Source: an uncultured Clostridium sp. (GTDB lineage: Bacteria; Bacillota; Clostridia; Clostridiales; Clostridiaceae). Taken from it: a DNA stretch of 64,000 nucleotides. The notes beneath the pieces were generated by a model. It was not told where the DNA came from and did not search any database. It saw only the letters and a list, made by a program, of their open reading frames with translations. The first letter of the stretch is position 1; each line of letters begins with the position of its first letter. The translations under genes were made by a program, and so were the position numbers. Shown in pieces: positions 54,247-62,528 of this stretch. The DNA lies in assembly GCF_947039605.1 (NCBI RefSeq), contig NZ_CAMQZG010000003.1, forward strand, positions 1 through 64,000, read 5' to 3'.

Positions 54247-54350
54247 AATTTAAACTATAACTTAATAAATCTCCATTCTATTAGCATAGTCTATTTAAAG
54301 GTTTTCATGTTAAAAATATTTTATTTTTGGATAATATATTCATTTTCCCT

Positions 54351-54379
54351 TTGATTTTCTAATAAATATGTTGTATATT
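54351..54379 (+). promoter_or_regulatory. Promoter of the PPi-phosphofructokinase gene
   Basis: TTGATT, 17-base spacer, TATATT. Transcription would start near 54386, within a palindrome. Confidence 0.65.
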
Positions 54380-54382
54380 AGT

Positions 54383-54420
54383 ATATGTGCTATTCATTTT
54401 TTATATAGTGTAGCACATAT
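54383..54420. promoter_or_regulatory. Inverted repeat at the phosphofructokinase transcription start
   Basis: ATATGTGCTA and TAGCACATAT, perfect 10-base arms 18 bases apart, placed around +1. Could be an operator or a 5' stabilising hairpin. Confidence 0.55.
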
Positions 54421-54448
54421 AAGTGTAATTTAAAGGAGAGTATTTTGT

Positions 54449-55663
54449 ATGAATTGTATTATTGCTCAATCAGGTGGTCCAACATCTGTTATAAATTCAA
54501 GTGTTTATGGGGTTGTTAAAGAAAACTTCAATTTAAAAATATATGATAATGTTTATGGTGGATTAAATGGTATAGAAGGTATTCTTGAGAAGAAAATAAT
54601 AAACTTATCCTCAATGGACCAAGATAGACTTGAGACATTCAAAAACTCACCTTCTTCTGGACTTGGGTCTTGTAGATATAAACTTAAAGATTTTAATAAT
54701 ACAGAGGAAGAATATATTAAATTAATGGAAATTTTGGAAAACTTAAAAGTTTCTACTTTCTTTTATGTTGGTGGAAATGATTCAATGGATACAACTGCTA
54801 AGCTTAGCGCATATGCTAAACTTAAAGATATAGATATAAAATTCATAGGAATTCCTAAAACAATTGATAATGATTTGAAATATACAGACCACACACCTGG
54901 TTTTGGTAGTGCTGGTAGATTTATTTCTACTTCTGTTTTAGAAAGTTATCTTGATTCAAAAGTTTATAGTAATAATGGTATTTTTATTCTAGAAGCAATG
55001 GGCAGAGATACTGGTTGGCTTGCATCTACTGCTGCACTTGCACATATCAATGGCAAGCCTTGTGCTGATCTTATATACTTACCAGAAATTTCTTTTTGCA
55101 AAGAAAAATTTTTAAAAGATGTAAAAGCTTTATTTAAGGAAAATAATCATGTTTATATAGTTGCCTCTGAAGGAATTAGAGATGCTATGGGAACTTTTGT
55201 TGCTGAAACTGAAAGTCCTTGTCATGATAATTTTGGACATGCACAGCTTGGTGGAGTCGGTGCTACCCTTAGAAGTTTAATTATAAATGCTGGAATTACA
55301 GATAGAGTAAAATCTTTAGAACTTGGTGTTCTACAAAGATGTGCAATGCATTGTTCATCTAAAGTAGATTTATTTGAAGCTGAAATGGTTGGTAGAGCTG
55401 CTTTAAGTTACTCTGATGACTGTGAATCTGGTCTTATGGTTGGAATAAAAAGACTTAATCACCCAATCTATAAATCAGAATCATTTTTAATAGATGCTAA
55501 AAAGGTTGCTAATAATGTAAAGTACTTCCCTAGCCACTGGATTAATGAAGAGGGTAATGGAATAACATCTGATGCTATAGCCTATCTCTCACCGCTTATT
55601 AATGACTCTAACATGGCGAGTGATGAAACTCACCTTCCAATTTACGATAGCTTTGCTATATAA
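54449..55663 (+). CDS. pfp: Pyrophosphate-dependent 6-phosphofructokinase
   Basis: 404 residues. The PPi-type marks are present: GGNDSMDTTAKL (GGND at 108-111, where ATP enzymes have GGDGS) and IPKTIDNDLKYTDHTPGFGSAGR (PKTIDND 136-142; Lys in place of Gly of ATP-PFK). It phosphorylates fructose 6-phosphate reversibly with pyrophosphate, saving ATP in anaerobic glycolysis. Also seen: MGRDTGWLAS and GHAQLGGVGATLR. ATG follows AAAGGAGAGTATTTTGT. Monocistronic with a strong terminator. Confidence 0.92.
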   Translation: MNCIIAQSGGPTSVINSSVYGVVKENFNLKIYDNVYGGLNGIEGILEKKIINLSSMDQDRLETFKNSPSSGLGSCRYKLKDFNNTEEEYIKLMEILENLKVSTFFYVGGNDSMDTTAKLSAYAKLKDIDIKFIGIPKTIDNDLKYTDHTPGFGSAGRFISTSVLESYLDSKVYSNNGIFILEAMGRDTGWLASTAALAHINGKPCADLIYLPEISFCKEKFLKDVKALFKENNHVYIVASEGIRDAMGTFVAETESPCHDNFGHAQLGGVGATLRSLIINAGITDRVKSLELGVLQRCAMHCSSKVDLFEAEMVGRAALSYSDDCESGLMVGIKRLNHPIYKSESFLIDAKKVANNVKYFPSHWINEEGNGITSDAIAYLSPLINDSNMASDETHLPIYDSFAI

Positions 55664-55667
55664 CTCT

Positions 55668-55703
55668 AAGAGGCAAGTAGATACAAATTTCTACTTGCCT
55701 CTT
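55668..55703. terminator. Bidirectional terminator after pfp
   Basis: AAGAGGCAAGTAGA/TCTACTTGCCTCTT with T5 following on the forward strand, between convergent genes. Confidence 0.92.
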
Positions 55704-55704
55704 T

Positions 55705-57000
55705 TTAGTATATAATTTTATTTGTAGCTATATATTCTAAAGAATTTAAAAATTCATCTATTTCATAAATATCATTATATAATCCAAGACTTATTCTAAC
55801 AAGCCCTGGTCTTTGTAGTTCTTCATCGTATAAATATTTTTTAGTTTCCTCATCACTTAAACCAAGTAACCTTTTAACATATGAATGAGCACAAAAACAA
55901 CCATCTCGAACTGCAATTTCTCTAATATATGATAATTCTTTTGCAACCGTTGCATGATCTTTATTCTTCAAGTTAATACTTAATAACGAAAGTCTATTTT
56001 CACACTCTGCACATCCATATTCTATTATATTAGGTATTCTTCTAACGCCATTAAATAAATAATCTCGCATTTTATTCTCATGAGCCTCAATATTATCAAG
56101 CCCTAATTCTTTTAATTTAGCCATTGAACTAATTATTCCTATTACACCAAAATAATTTGGTGTCCCAGCTTCATAAGAATGTGGAACATGGCCCCAATAT
56201 TCTTCTTTATCAAAAACAATATTTACAGCACCACCACCTCGCAGGAATGGTCTTTTATCTTTTATTAGATCTTTTTTACCAACTATTACTCCTGACCCAA
56301 AAGGTGCATACATTTTATGCCCTGAAAATACTATAAAATCCAAATATTCTCCATCTGCTTTCCCTAAAATATCAATGTATTTATGTGCAACAATCTGTGC
56401 TGCATCTACTACTATAACTGCTCCATATTTGTGTGCTAATTTTGCTATTCTATTAACTGGGTTAGTATATCCTGTTACATTTGATGCCCCAGTAATAGTA
56501 ACTACTTTTATATTATTACCTCTTAGTAACTCTTCTAAATTATCAATTATCAGCTTTCCATCTTTATCTGTTTCAAGATATAAGACTTCTGCCTTCGCTC
56601 TCCAAGGAAGGTCATTTGCATGGTGCTCCATCCTTGTACACAAGACTTCATCTTTTTTGCTATCTAAAAGTGTATCTGCTAAAAGATTTATTCCCTCTGT
56701 TGTATTTTTTACATATATGACAGTATAATTATCTGATTCTTCTAAATCAAAAAAATCAAGAACGGCATCTCTAGAAAACTCATAGACCTCAGTAGTTTCC
56801 AAACTTTTCATTCCTGCCCCTCTACCTATCGACCCATACGTTTCCATATAGGCATTAATATTCTCTTTAACTATTTTAAGGGGTGGTGTTGTTGCTGCAT
56901 TATCAAAGTTTATTGGTATTATTTTACTACCATCACTCCTCTTAACCTCATAATCCACTCCTACAAAAAGTTCTCTATATCCTTTATTATCATCCTTCAT
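55705..57000 (-). CDS. Class V aminotransferase, SufS/CsdA-like cysteine desulfurase
   Basis: 431 residues from ATG 57000, seven bases after GGAGGT; the ATG at 57036 would leave that site inside the coding part. PLP lysine in FSGHKMYAPFG and a candidate catalytic Cys in RDGCFCAHSYVKRLLG, where SufS has RxGxHCAQP, plus the Thr-rich N-terminus NFDNAATTPP. The N-terminal 30 residues (GYRELFVGVDYEVKRSDG) are an extension. Neither sufU nor sufBCD is adjacent, so its sulfur acceptor is unknown. Alternatives within the family (isopenicillin epimerase or selenocysteine lyase) cannot be excluded. Confidence 0.82.
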   Translation of the reverse strand: MKDDNKGYRELFVGVDYEVKRSDGSKIIPINFDNAATTPPLKIVKENINAYMETYGSIGRGAGMKSLETTEVYEFSRDAVLDFFDLEESDNYTVIYVKNTTEGINLLADTLLDSKKDEVLCTRMEHHANDLPWRAKAEVLYLETDKDGKLIIDNLEELLRGNNIKVVTITGASNVTGYTNPVNRIAKLAHKYGAVIVVDAAQIVAHKYIDILGKADGEYLDFIVFSGHKMYAPFGSGVIVGKKDLIKDKRPFLRGGGAVNIVFDKEEYWGHVPHSYEAGTPNYFGVIGIISSMAKLKELGLDNIEAHENKMRDYLFNGVRRIPNIIEYGCAECENRLSLLSINLKNKDHATVAKELSYIREIAVRDGCFCAHSYVKRLLGLSDEETKKYLYDEELQRPGLVRISLGLYNDIYEIDEFLNSLEYIATNKIIY

Positions 57001-57161
57001 AGTATTACCTCCACTATATTCTATTCTAACTAGCAATATTTAGTTCACTTAATATTATTAAAAATAACCTTTTAAATTTGTATTTAATGCTAGTTGTTAG
57101 TATAATTATTTTATTATTTATATTAGTCTTATATCTAATATAGAAAAGGAGTTATTAAAAT

Positions 57162-59087
57162 ATGATTGTTTTAAGTTGTAAAAATATTAAAAAAAGTTTT
57201 GGAATAGATGAAGTTTTAAGAGATATTACTTTTGGTATAAACGAAGGTGATAAAGTTGGTCTTATTGGTGGTAATGGTGAGGGTAAATCTACCCTATTTA
57301 AAATATTAACTAAACAGTCATCATCTGATTCTGGTGAATTATTTATAGATAGAAGTAAAACTATTGGTTATCTTTCTCAAAATTTAGCCCTTAACGAATC
57401 TATTACTATATATGATGAAATGTTATCTATTTTTTCAAAAATTACAGACCTTGAAAAAAGACTTATAATACTTGAAGAAAAAATGAATGAACCTTATGAC
57501 ATCGCTAAAGAAGAATATCACAATAAACTTATAAAAGAATATACTACATCTCAAGAAATTCTAGAAAATATAGGTGGATATACTTATAAAGGAGAAATCT
57601 CAAGAGTTTTAAAAGGACTTGGATTTTTTGAAAATGATTATGCTACACAAATATCAACTTTAAGTGGTGGACAAAAAACTAGAGTTGCTTTATGTAAACT
57701 TCTTTTATCTAAACCAGATATACTTCTACTTGATGAACCTACTAACCATCTTGATTTAAATGCTATAGAATGGCTTGAGGAATACTTAACAAATTATAAA
57801 GGAACTATTTTTGTTATATCTCATGATAGATTCTTCCTTGATGCTATTACAAATGCAACATATGAACTTATGAATGGAAAAATAAGTACATATAATGCTA
57901 GTTATACTAAATTTTTAGCACTTAGAGAAAAAGATTTAGAAGCTAAAGTAAAAGCTTATAAACTGCAACAAGTAGAAATCAAACGTCAAGAGGATATAAT
58001 TGAAAAGTTCCGTTCATTTAATAGAGAAAAAAGTATTAAAGCTGCTGAAAGTCGTGAAAAAGTTCTTGATAAAATGGATAGGCTTGACGCTCCAGAGCTT
58101 GCAAGACGTGCTACAAGAATAAAATTTGAAACTGAAGTAACAAGTGGAAATGATGTTCTTGCGATAAATGATTTAAAAAAGAGTTTTGGTACTAAACAAT
58201 TATTTGAAAATATTTCATTTGAAGTTAAGCGTGGCGAACAAGTTGCTCTAATTGGTGAAAATGGTAGAGGTAAAACTACTTTACTTAAAATCTTACTTGG
58301 AAAAATCGAACCCGATTCTGGAGTATGTGCTATTGGTAGAAATGTTACTCTTGGTTACTATGATCAAGAACAGTCAGACCTTAACCTTGAAAAAACTATA
58401 ATTGATGAAATTTGGGATGCCTTCCCCAAAATGACCACAACTGAACTTAGAAATGCACTTGCATCTTTCCTATTTACAGGTGATGATGTCTTTAAAGAAA
58501 TTTCTCTTTTAAGTGGTGGAGAAAAGTGTAGAATTAATCTTTTAAAGCTAATGTTATCTAAGCCTAATTTTCTGCTTTTAGATGAGCCTACTAACCATCT
58601 AGATATAATGTCTAGAGAAGCCCTAGAAGATGCTATTTTAAGCTATAACGGAACTTTAGTAGTTATTTCTCACGATAGATACTTTTTAAACAAAGTTATC
58701 ACTAAAATTTTAGAGCTTGAGGAAAATTCTATAAATACTTATCTTGGAAATTATAGTTACTATGCTGAGAAGAAAGAAAATCCTAATAGATTTGAAACTT
58801 TTGACACATCTGATGGTAATAAAACTAAAACTCAAGTTAAAGATGAAAGAAAAAAGAAAAAAGAACAAGAAAAATTAACAAAAGCTAGTAAAAATAAAAT
58901 TAAAAATATAGAAAAAGAAATTTCTGATCTTGAGGAAAAGCTTGAACTTTTGCAAGAAGATTTATGTAAAGAAGAAGTTTATTCAAATCCTACTGAAAGT
59001 GAAAGAGTTAATAAAGATATCTCTTCTAATGAAGATTTACTTGCATCACTTTATCAGACTTGGGAAGAATTACAAATAGAAGAATAA
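57162..59087 (+). CDS. ABC-F family ATPase (Uup/YdiF-like)
   Basis: 641 residues. Two full ABC domains: Walker A GGNGEGKST (about 36-44) with signature LSGGQKTR and LLLDEPTNHLDL; then GENGRGKTT (about 365) with LSGGEKCR and LLLDEPTNHLDI. They are joined by the P-site tRNA interaction linker (about 245-320, RQEDIIEKFRSFNREKSIKAAESR). A basic C-terminal coiled coil (about 545-641; KKKEQEKLTKASKNKIKNIEKEISDLEEKLELLQEDL) fits the Uup/YdiF subgroup, which acts on ribosomes or DNA branch points rather than transporting. No membrane domain. ATG behind AAAAGGAGTTATTAAAAT. Confidence 0.92.
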   Translation: MIVLSCKNIKKSFGIDEVLRDITFGINEGDKVGLIGGNGEGKSTLFKILTKQSSSDSGELFIDRSKTIGYLSQNLALNESITIYDEMLSIFSKITDLEKRLIILEEKMNEPYDIAKEEYHNKLIKEYTTSQEILENIGGYTYKGEISRVLKGLGFFENDYATQISTLSGGQKTRVALCKLLLSKPDILLLDEPTNHLDLNAIEWLEEYLTNYKGTIFVISHDRFFLDAITNATYELMNGKISTYNASYTKFLALREKDLEAKVKAYKLQQVEIKRQEDIIEKFRSFNREKSIKAAESREKVLDKMDRLDAPELARRATRIKFETEVTSGNDVLAINDLKKSFGTKQLFENISFEVKRGEQVALIGENGRGKTTLLKILLGKIEPDSGVCAIGRNVTLGYYDQEQSDLNLEKTIIDEIWDAFPKMTTTELRNALASFLFTGDDVFKEISLLSGGEKCRINLLKLMLSKPNFLLLDEPTNHLDIMSREALEDAILSYNGTLVVISHDRYFLNKVITKILELEENSINTYLGNYSYYAEKKENPNRFETFDTSDGNKTKTQVKDERKKKKEQEKLTKASKNKIKNIEKEISDLEEKLELLQEDLCKEEVYSNPTESERVNKDISSNEDLLASLYQTWEELQIEE

Positions 59088-59090
59088 CCA

Positions 59091-59119
59091 AAAGAAGGTG
59101 GGATAATCCCACCTTCTTT
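59091..59119. terminator. Bidirectional terminator after the ABC-F gene
   Basis: AAAGAAGGTGGGA/TCCCACCTTCTTT stem with a 3-base loop (TAA); T-rich after it. Confidence 0.92.
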
Positions 59120-59153
59120 TAAAATAAAAAAATTATTATTAATAAATGTTATT

Positions 59154-59693
59154 TTATCTTCTACAACAATATTTACAAAGAACTTTCTTAACTGCATCTT
59201 CTGCTGCCTTATCAATCATTTTCTTTAAACATCTATCCATTTGTCTTAATTTATTTATAACATATACTCTTTGGCATTTTGTGCTATCTGTTATACAAAA
59301 CTCTCTACCTGGATAATATTCAGGACATTCAAATACACACTCATCTACAACCTGTTGTATTCTGTATAATCCATTTTCTAAACAATTAAATTCAACTTTT
59401 CCCTTACAATCAGTTTTTTTGCTTGATACTAACTTCTCACAACCATCCTCAATTAAATATAAGTTAAACGGAACTCCACTTATTGGATCTCCATCAGAAC
59501 AGTTTAACAAAGAAAAAACCTCAACTCTTCCCATTGATGGTAGTGGTTTATAAGTTGGTCTACAACAGCTCATACAACTTGTATCTATTGTATCTTCTAA
59601 ACAACAATCTTCCTCTGGTTCGTTATTTGCACATTCACAATTATCAATCCATTCACTAGGATTTTGACAATTCATATATTCTTCAAAGTTCAT
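59154..59693 (-). CDS. Cysteine-rich protein with a CnaB/SpaA-like domain
   Basis: 179 residues with 20 cysteines (11%), no signal peptide. Residues 1-50 hold eight Cys (NCQNPSEWIDNCEC, EDCCLEDT, TSCMSCCRPTY). Residues about 54-150 read as a prealbumin-like CnaB/SpaA module: GRVEVFSLLNCSDGDPISGVPFNLYLI, KTDCKGKVEFNCLENGLYRIQQV, with the cysteines inserted in loops. A basic C-terminus ends KVLCKYCCRR. Paired CC and CxC motifs suggest dense disulfide or metal cross-linking, as in spore-coat or exosporium proteins; that role is inference. ATG follows AGGAGGTAAAGTT. Located after the DUF1836 gene on the same strand. Confidence 0.75.
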   Translation of the reverse strand: MNFEEYMNCQNPSEWIDNCECANNEPEEDCCLEDTIDTSCMSCCRPTYKPLPSMGRVEVFSLLNCSDGDPISGVPFNLYLIEDGCEKLVSSKKTDCKGKVEFNCLENGLYRIQQVVDECVFECPEYYPGREFCITDSTKCQRVYVINKLRQMDRCLKKMIDKAAEDAVKKVLCKYCCRR

Positions 59694-59780
59694 AACTTTA
59701 CCTCCTTAGTAAATTTTAAATATTACGACCTTTACTTAATATATATATATGAATGTGACTTACTTAGGGTGATAGTTTTT

Positions 59781-60338
59781 TTATTTTTCCTTATTATTAT
59801 CTATAATTTTTTCTGCAAGCCTTCTATACATATTAGCTTTATTAATAAGTGTTGTAACCATTATCACATCTTGCTCTTTTTCATCACTCACAAAATCATT
59901 TTTCATCTTATTCTCTATACTTTCGACTTCTTTTTGAAAGTCATATGCATTTTTAGTGTTCATTGCTAAATAGCTATTATAAATTCCATCTAAATTTATC
60001 TCTTTATTATCTGCAAAACTCGTAACTACACATTCTACTACGTCTTTAATATCAGAAATCGAAAGCCCTCCTTTTAATTGATAAATTATGCTCATTAAAA
60101 TTATATGCTCTTTAGTATACTTTTTTTTAGTTACAGGCATCAATAATTTACCCTTCACATAATTATTAATCATTGTTTTTGTTAGTATTTTATCTTCTTG
60201 AGTTCTTTTATAATTATCTAATTTAGATTCAAATAATTGTATGACTTGGTCCATATATAAATCTATTTCTGGTATTTCTTTAAGCTCTATATTATCTAGT
60301 AAATTTAACTCTTCTATATTTTTTTCTAACATTCTCAT
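59781..60338 (-). CDS. DUF1836 family transcriptional regulator
   Basis: 185 residues. The core (about 35-130) matches the DUF1836 family: DQVIQLFESKLDNYK, ILTKTMINNYVKGKLLMPVTKKKYTKEHIILMSIIYQLKGGLSISDI. The second stretch resembles a MerR-like winged helix (TKTMINNYVKGKLL). The C-terminal 50 residues are helical (dimerisation or ligand part). ATG at 60338 after AGAGGTGTTGAA; a palindrome lies in its 5' UTR and a near-identical one at the start of the divergent hemolysin-III transcript. Bacillus YkrK, of the same family, represses a divergent membrane-protease gene as I recall, which supports a repressor function. Confidence 0.85.
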   Translation of the reverse strand: MRMLEKNIEELNLLDNIELKEIPEIDLYMDQVIQLFESKLDNYKRTQEDKILTKTMINNYVKGKLLMPVTKKKYTKEHIILMSIIYQLKGGLSISDIKDVVECVVTSFADNKEINLDGIYNSYLAMNTKNAYDFQKEVESIENKMKNDFVSDEKEQDVIMVTTLINKANMYRRLAEKIIDNNKEK

Positions 60339-60353
60339 TTCAACACCTCTTGA

Positions 60354-60372
60354 TGTAGTTTTTAAAACTATC
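60354..60372. promoter_or_regulatory. Palindromic operator candidate O1, start of the DUF1836 transcript
   Basis: TGTAGTTTT-T-AAAACTATC: core TAGTTTT-T-AAAACTA is a perfect palindrome. It lies 10-30 bases downstream of the -10 of the DUF1836 gene and shares the core TAGTTTT-n-AAAACTA with O2. Confidence 0.6.
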
Positions 60373-60382
60373 TTTAGGCTTA

Positions 60383-60391
60383 ATTATATCA
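60383..60391 (-). promoter_or_regulatory. Extended -10 promoter of the DUF1836 gene
   Basis: Reverse strand TGATATAAT; no good -35 hexamer at 17 bases, as expected of extended -10 promoters. Confidence 0.55.
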
Positions 60392-60439
60392 GAAAAAATA
60401 AATTTTACTTTATCTTTTATAAACTTTTTTAAAATAATA

Positions 60440-60468
60440 TTGACAACAAAGCTTTTTTATCAGATAAT
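60440..60468 (+). promoter_or_regulatory. Promoter of the hemolysin-III-like gene
   Basis: TTGACA (consensus -35), 17-base spacer, GATAAT. Transcription is expected near 60475, four bases before palindrome O2. Confidence 0.8.
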
Positions 60469-60478
60469 CATATTATAA

Positions 60479-60507
60479 CGACATGTAGTTTTGAAAACTA
60501 CATGTCG
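60479..60507. promoter_or_regulatory. Palindromic operator candidate O2, start of the hemolysin-III transcript
   Basis: 29-base palindrome: CGACATGTAGTTTT, one centre base (G), AAAACTACATGTCG, with perfect 14-base arms. It is immediately after the predicted transcription start, the same relative position as O1 on the other side. Confidence 0.7.
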
Positions 60508-60539
60508 AAATCTAGGTATTTATAAAAGGGGATGTTTTT

Positions 60540-61196
60540 GTGAATAATAATCATTTTAGAGAACCAATAAATGGATTTACTCATTTAATTGGTGCCATTT
60601 TTTCTTTAATAGCTCTTATAGCTATGCTTATAAAAGTTACTACTTTAAATTTAAATATAGGTCTAGCACTTACTTCTGCTGCTATTTTTGGAATAAGTCT
60701 TATTTTACTTTATAGCGCATCTGCTACCTATCATTTAGTAATGGCAAAAGATTCTACTATAGCCTTCCTTAGACGACTAGACCATTCAATGATATTTATC
60801 TTGATAGGTGGAACTTATATTCCTTTTTGCCTTTTAGTCTTACAAGGTACTACTAGAATTGTTTTTACAACCATAATCATAGTTTTAACAGTAGCTGGTA
60901 TCTTATTTAAAATGGTTTGGTTTAGTTGCCCTAGATGGTTATCAACAGGTATCTATATTGGAATGGGATGGTTTGCTGTTTTCTTAATATCTCCTTTATA
61001 TCATGAAATTTCATTAGCAGGTGTATTATGGCTTGTATCTGGTGGTATAGCTTATACTATTGGTGGGGTTATCTATGCTGTTAAACCTAAATTTCTTGAA
61101 TTTAAATACCTTGGATTCCATGAGATTTTCCACTTGTTTATAATGGCTGGAAGTTTATTTCACTTTATATGTGTTTACTTCTACGTTTTTAGATAA
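60540..61196 (+). CDS. Hemolysin-III (YqfA/PAQR-like) membrane protein
   Basis: 218 residues, seven membrane helices. Family marks: N-terminal REPINGFTHLIGAIFSL, SATYHLV, LRRLDHSMIFILIGGTYIPFC, and C-terminal GFHEIFHLFIMAGSLFHF. The spaced His/Asp residues match the zinc-hydrolase-like PAQR/hemolysin-III superfamily. Lytic activity was reported for Bacillus cereus HlyIII but most homologues have unknown roles (membrane stress or lipid metabolism). GTG start at 60540 after AAAAGGGGATG. Divergent from the DUF1836 gene, both with palindromic leader sites. Confidence 0.9.
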   Translation: MNNNHFREPINGFTHLIGAIFSLIALIAMLIKVTTLNLNIGLALTSAAIFGISLILLYSASATYHLVMAKDSTIAFLRRLDHSMIFILIGGTYIPFCLLVLQGTTRIVFTTIIIVLTVAGILFKMVWFSCPRWLSTGIYIGMGWFAVFLISPLYHEISLAGVLWLVSGGIAYTIGGVIYAVKPKFLEFKYLGFHEIFHLFIMAGSLFHFICVYFYVFR

Positions 61197-61229
61197 AAAA
61201 AGATGCATTCAATTTGAATGCATCTTTTT
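61197..61229. terminator. Bidirectional terminator, hemolysin-III/LysR genes
   Basis: AAAAAGATGCATTCAA/TTGAATGCATCTTTTT nearly perfect stem between convergent genes. Confidence 0.92.
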
Positions 61230-62088
61230 ATTTATAAGCTTTTACTTCATCAATAAAAGCTTTCATAGTATTAGATAAAAATTTATCTTGATGATATACA
61301 AACTTAAAATCTCTTTTAATTTTATCCATCCCCTCTATTACTACTTCTTCTAATACTCCACTCTCTATTTTCTTTTGTGCACATATGTATGGAACACAAG
61401 CTATTCCAAGACCAACTTCTACTACTTTTAAAATAGCTTCAGTACTACCAAGTTCCATCAATATATTATAATCAACTTGATTTGTTCTAAGATTGCTTTC
61501 AACAACGGTTCTTGTCCCACTACCTTCTTCTCTCATAATCAATGATAATTTTTTATCTCTATCTGCAATATGCTCTTTAGACTTTATAAAAATCAATTTA
61601 TCTTTAATTATATTCTCTTCTATGAGCTCTAAGCATTTAACATCACCTTCTACAAAGGCTATATCAACTTCATTATCTATTATCATTTTTTCTATTGATG
61701 TAGTATTTTCAATTACAATTGAAATTTCCACATTAGCATTCTTAGTTAAAAAATGTTTAACTATCTTTGGAAGGATATATACTCCGATAGTAGTACTAGC
61801 CCCCACTCTAACTCTTCCGCTAATATTATTTTTTGTATTTTCTAAAGTAACTTTTACTTCATCATATAAGTTTAAAATTCTTTTAACATATTTCAAGTAA
61901 ACTTCCCCCTCATAAGTTAAATGAATTCTTTTACCAATCCTATCAAATAAACTTACTCCGAGTTCTCTTTCCATTTCTTTTATAGCTTGACTAACTGATG
62001 GCTGACTTATATATAATTTTTTTCCAACCACTGTCATATTCAATGAATTTGCGGTTTCATAAAATATATTTAATTTTCTAAAATTCAT
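61228..62088 (-). CDS. LysR family transcriptional regulator
   Basis: 286 residues. Residues 1-60 form the LysR winged helix (IFYETANSLNMTVVGKKLYISQPSVSQAIKEMERELGVSLFDRIGKRIHLT), followed by a linker helix and a two-lobed effector domain with GASTTIGVYILPKIVKHF, REEGSGTRTVVES and GLGIACVPYICA. The RVGAST/GSGTR pattern resembles CysL/CysB-like subgroup regulators of sulfur or selenium metabolism, but the effector cannot be assigned. No divergent target gene: upstream on the same strand is a small membrane-protein gene 12 bases away. Confidence 0.92.
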   Translation of the reverse strand: MNFRKLNIFYETANSLNMTVVGKKLYISQPSVSQAIKEMERELGVSLFDRIGKRIHLTYEGEVYLKYVKRILNLYDEVKVTLENTKNNISGRVRVGASTTIGVYILPKIVKHFLTKNANVEISIVIENTTSIEKMIIDNEVDIAFVEGDVKCLELIEENIIKDKLIFIKSKEHIADRDKKLSLIMREEGSGTRTVVESNLRTNQVDYNILMELGSTEAILKVVEVGLGIACVPYICAQKKIESGVLEEVVIEGMDKIKRDFKFVYHQDKFLSNTMKAFIDEVKAYK

Positions 62089-62100
62089 AAAATTTACCCT

Positions 62101-62391
62101 CTAATCTTTTTTTATATCCTCAAAATCAACATCTATAACAGTTCCATTAAAGTTGTCCTCTTCATTGATTTCTTCTTCTTTTGTTTTTGTTTCTTCTTTC
62201 TCACCTGTACTAAACTTCGTACCTGCATCATTATCTTCTTTATACTGCTTTATTATCTTTTTCATTTTATATCTTGAATAAAACCAAATCCCTGCGATTA
62301 ATATAATTATCACTGGCAATATTTTGAAAAATAATTTAGCCGCAACAACAATGACTATTATTGATATTATTATTTTTAATATACTCTTCAT
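62101..62391 (-). CDS. Small membrane protein with acidic tail
   Basis: 96 residues. Two hydrophobic helices (about 3-19 and 24-42, ILKIIISIIVIVVAAKLFF and ILPVIIILIAGIWFY), then a basic turn (SRYKMKKIIKQYK) and a Glu/Lys-rich cytosolic tail (EKEETKTKEEEINEEDNF). No motif. It precedes the LysR gene by 12 bases on the same strand, so the two may be co-transcribed. Function unknown. Confidence 0.65.
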   Translation of the reverse strand: MKSILKIIISIIVIVVAAKLFFKILPVIIILIAGIWFYSRYKMKKIIKQYKEDNDAGTKFSTGEKEETKTKEEEINEEDNFNGTVIDVDFEDIKKD

Positions 62392-62528
62392 AACATCCCT
62401 TCACTTTCAGATATTTTTATTAATTATATCATAGTAAAAAGATTTTTAAAAATCTTAAAATTTTATTTATAATATTTAGACTTTATGTAAAAAATAATTA
62501 TATAACTTTCAAGAAAAGAGGAATTAAA

